From the NCBI GenBank assembly GCA_027451085.1, contig DAIDKA010000282.1:1-6604 (forward strand): DNA of 6,604 nt, given 5' to 3'. Numbering within the stretch: position 1 is the first letter of the stretch; every line of letters begins with the position of its first letter. This document shows, in pieces, positions 6,470 through 6,604 of this stretch. This DNA is from Gammaproteobacteria bacterium (GTDB lineage: Bacteria > Pseudomonadota > Gammaproteobacteria > Steroidobacterales > Steroidobacteraceae). The position numbers and the translations under genes are program-made. The notes beneath the pieces were generated by a model. The model searched no databases. It was not told the DNA's origin and saw only the letters and a list, made by a program, of their open reading frames with translations.

Positions 6470-6604
6470 AGCTGTTTGAGACATGCCGGACCGGTGTTGC
6501 CACCGGCCCGGCCCGCCTCCAATCCGGGTTGTTTCGTTTCGACGCCTGTCGCGTTCACAAATCTCATCCATGATGCGACAGCCTCGCGGCCGTCACCAGC
6601 TCCA
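6470..6604 (-). other. 23S-5S internal transcribed spacer (partial)
   Basis: The 135 bases upstream of 5S hold no tRNA and no conserved 23S 3' end (no GGTACTAAT motif), so the spacer continues beyond the window. Two inverted repeats are visible: a 6485-6512 hairpin and a CTGTCGC/GCGACAG pair at 6546-6552 and 6575-6581 with a 22-nt loop. They may help rRNA processing. No open reading frame here looks real. Confidence 0.6.
6485..6512 (-). repeat. Inverted repeat just upstream of 5S rRNA
   Basis: CCGGTG (6491-6496) and CACCGG (6501-6506) form a 6-bp stem with loop TTGC; past one mismatch the stem extends by GCCGG (6485-6489) with CCGGC (6508-6512). The total is 11 pairs with one mismatch. It sits 16 nt before the 5S 5' end, a place where precursor-processing hairpins are plausible. 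Confidence 0.5.

Noticed and set aside
6264..6503. 79-codon minus-strand frame and overlapping plus-strand frames at the right end
   Set aside because: They lie over the 5S rRNA and its terminator, whose conserved sequence explains them fully.
6570..6604. Possible 3' end of 23S rRNA (minus strand GCCGCGAGGCTGTCGC recalls the usual CCGTGAGGCTT ending)
   Set aside because: The highly conserved GGTACTAAT just before that ending is absent, so the likeness is too weak; the 23S end is taken to lie outside the window.

Overview
The window is high-GC (clearly above 60% by eye) proteobacterial chromosome. The 5S rRNA has the gammaproteobacterial form (TGCCTGGCGG at the 5' end, CCGAACTCGGAAGTGAAA in the middle). 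The mix of Tat-exported enzymes, a serine peptidase lipoprotein and a periplasmic-type molybdenum hydroxylase would fit a Xanthomonadales/Nevskiales/Steroidobacter-like gammaproteobacterium. That placement is an inference, not a proof.

Layout. (1) Positions 1-2137, minus strand: a two-gene operon for a molybdenum hydroxylase of the isoquinoline 1-oxidoreductase (IorAB) type. The small 2Fe-2S subunit (1676-2137) is followed 10 nt later by the large molybdopterin subunit, which starts at 1665 and runs off the left edge of the window after 555 codons. (2) Positions 2138-2264: a short divergent control region with a plausible sigma70 promoter for the rightward genes. (3) Positions 2265-4532, plus strand: a two-gene operon of a Tat-exported sugar phosphate isomerase/epimerase-like TIM-barrel protein and a nucleoside:H+ symporter-family MFS permease. 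(4) Positions 4557-6209, minus strand: an S41 (C-terminal processing-like) peptidase, predicted to be a lipoprotein, convergent with the permease gene. (5) Positions 6308-6604, minus strand: the end of a ribosomal RNA operon, with a spacer following an off-window 23S gene, then 5S rRNA and a strong bidirectional-looking hairpin terminator. The peptidase gene lies directly downstream of this terminator on the same strand.

How the parts may work together. Both divergent operons encode proteins with twin-arginine signals acting outside the cytoplasm: the molybdenum subunit, which probably carries its 2Fe-2S partner along, and the TIM-barrel protein. The permease could import the product of the TIM-barrel enzyme. 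Whether the hydroxylase belongs to the same pathway is unknown; the shared 127-bp control region is the only link visible. The peptidase and the rRNA operon look functionally unrelated to these.

No mobile element, CRISPR array, tRNA or recognisable novel defence or biosynthetic system is visible. There is no gene-free stretch longer than about 140 bases outside the RNA region.
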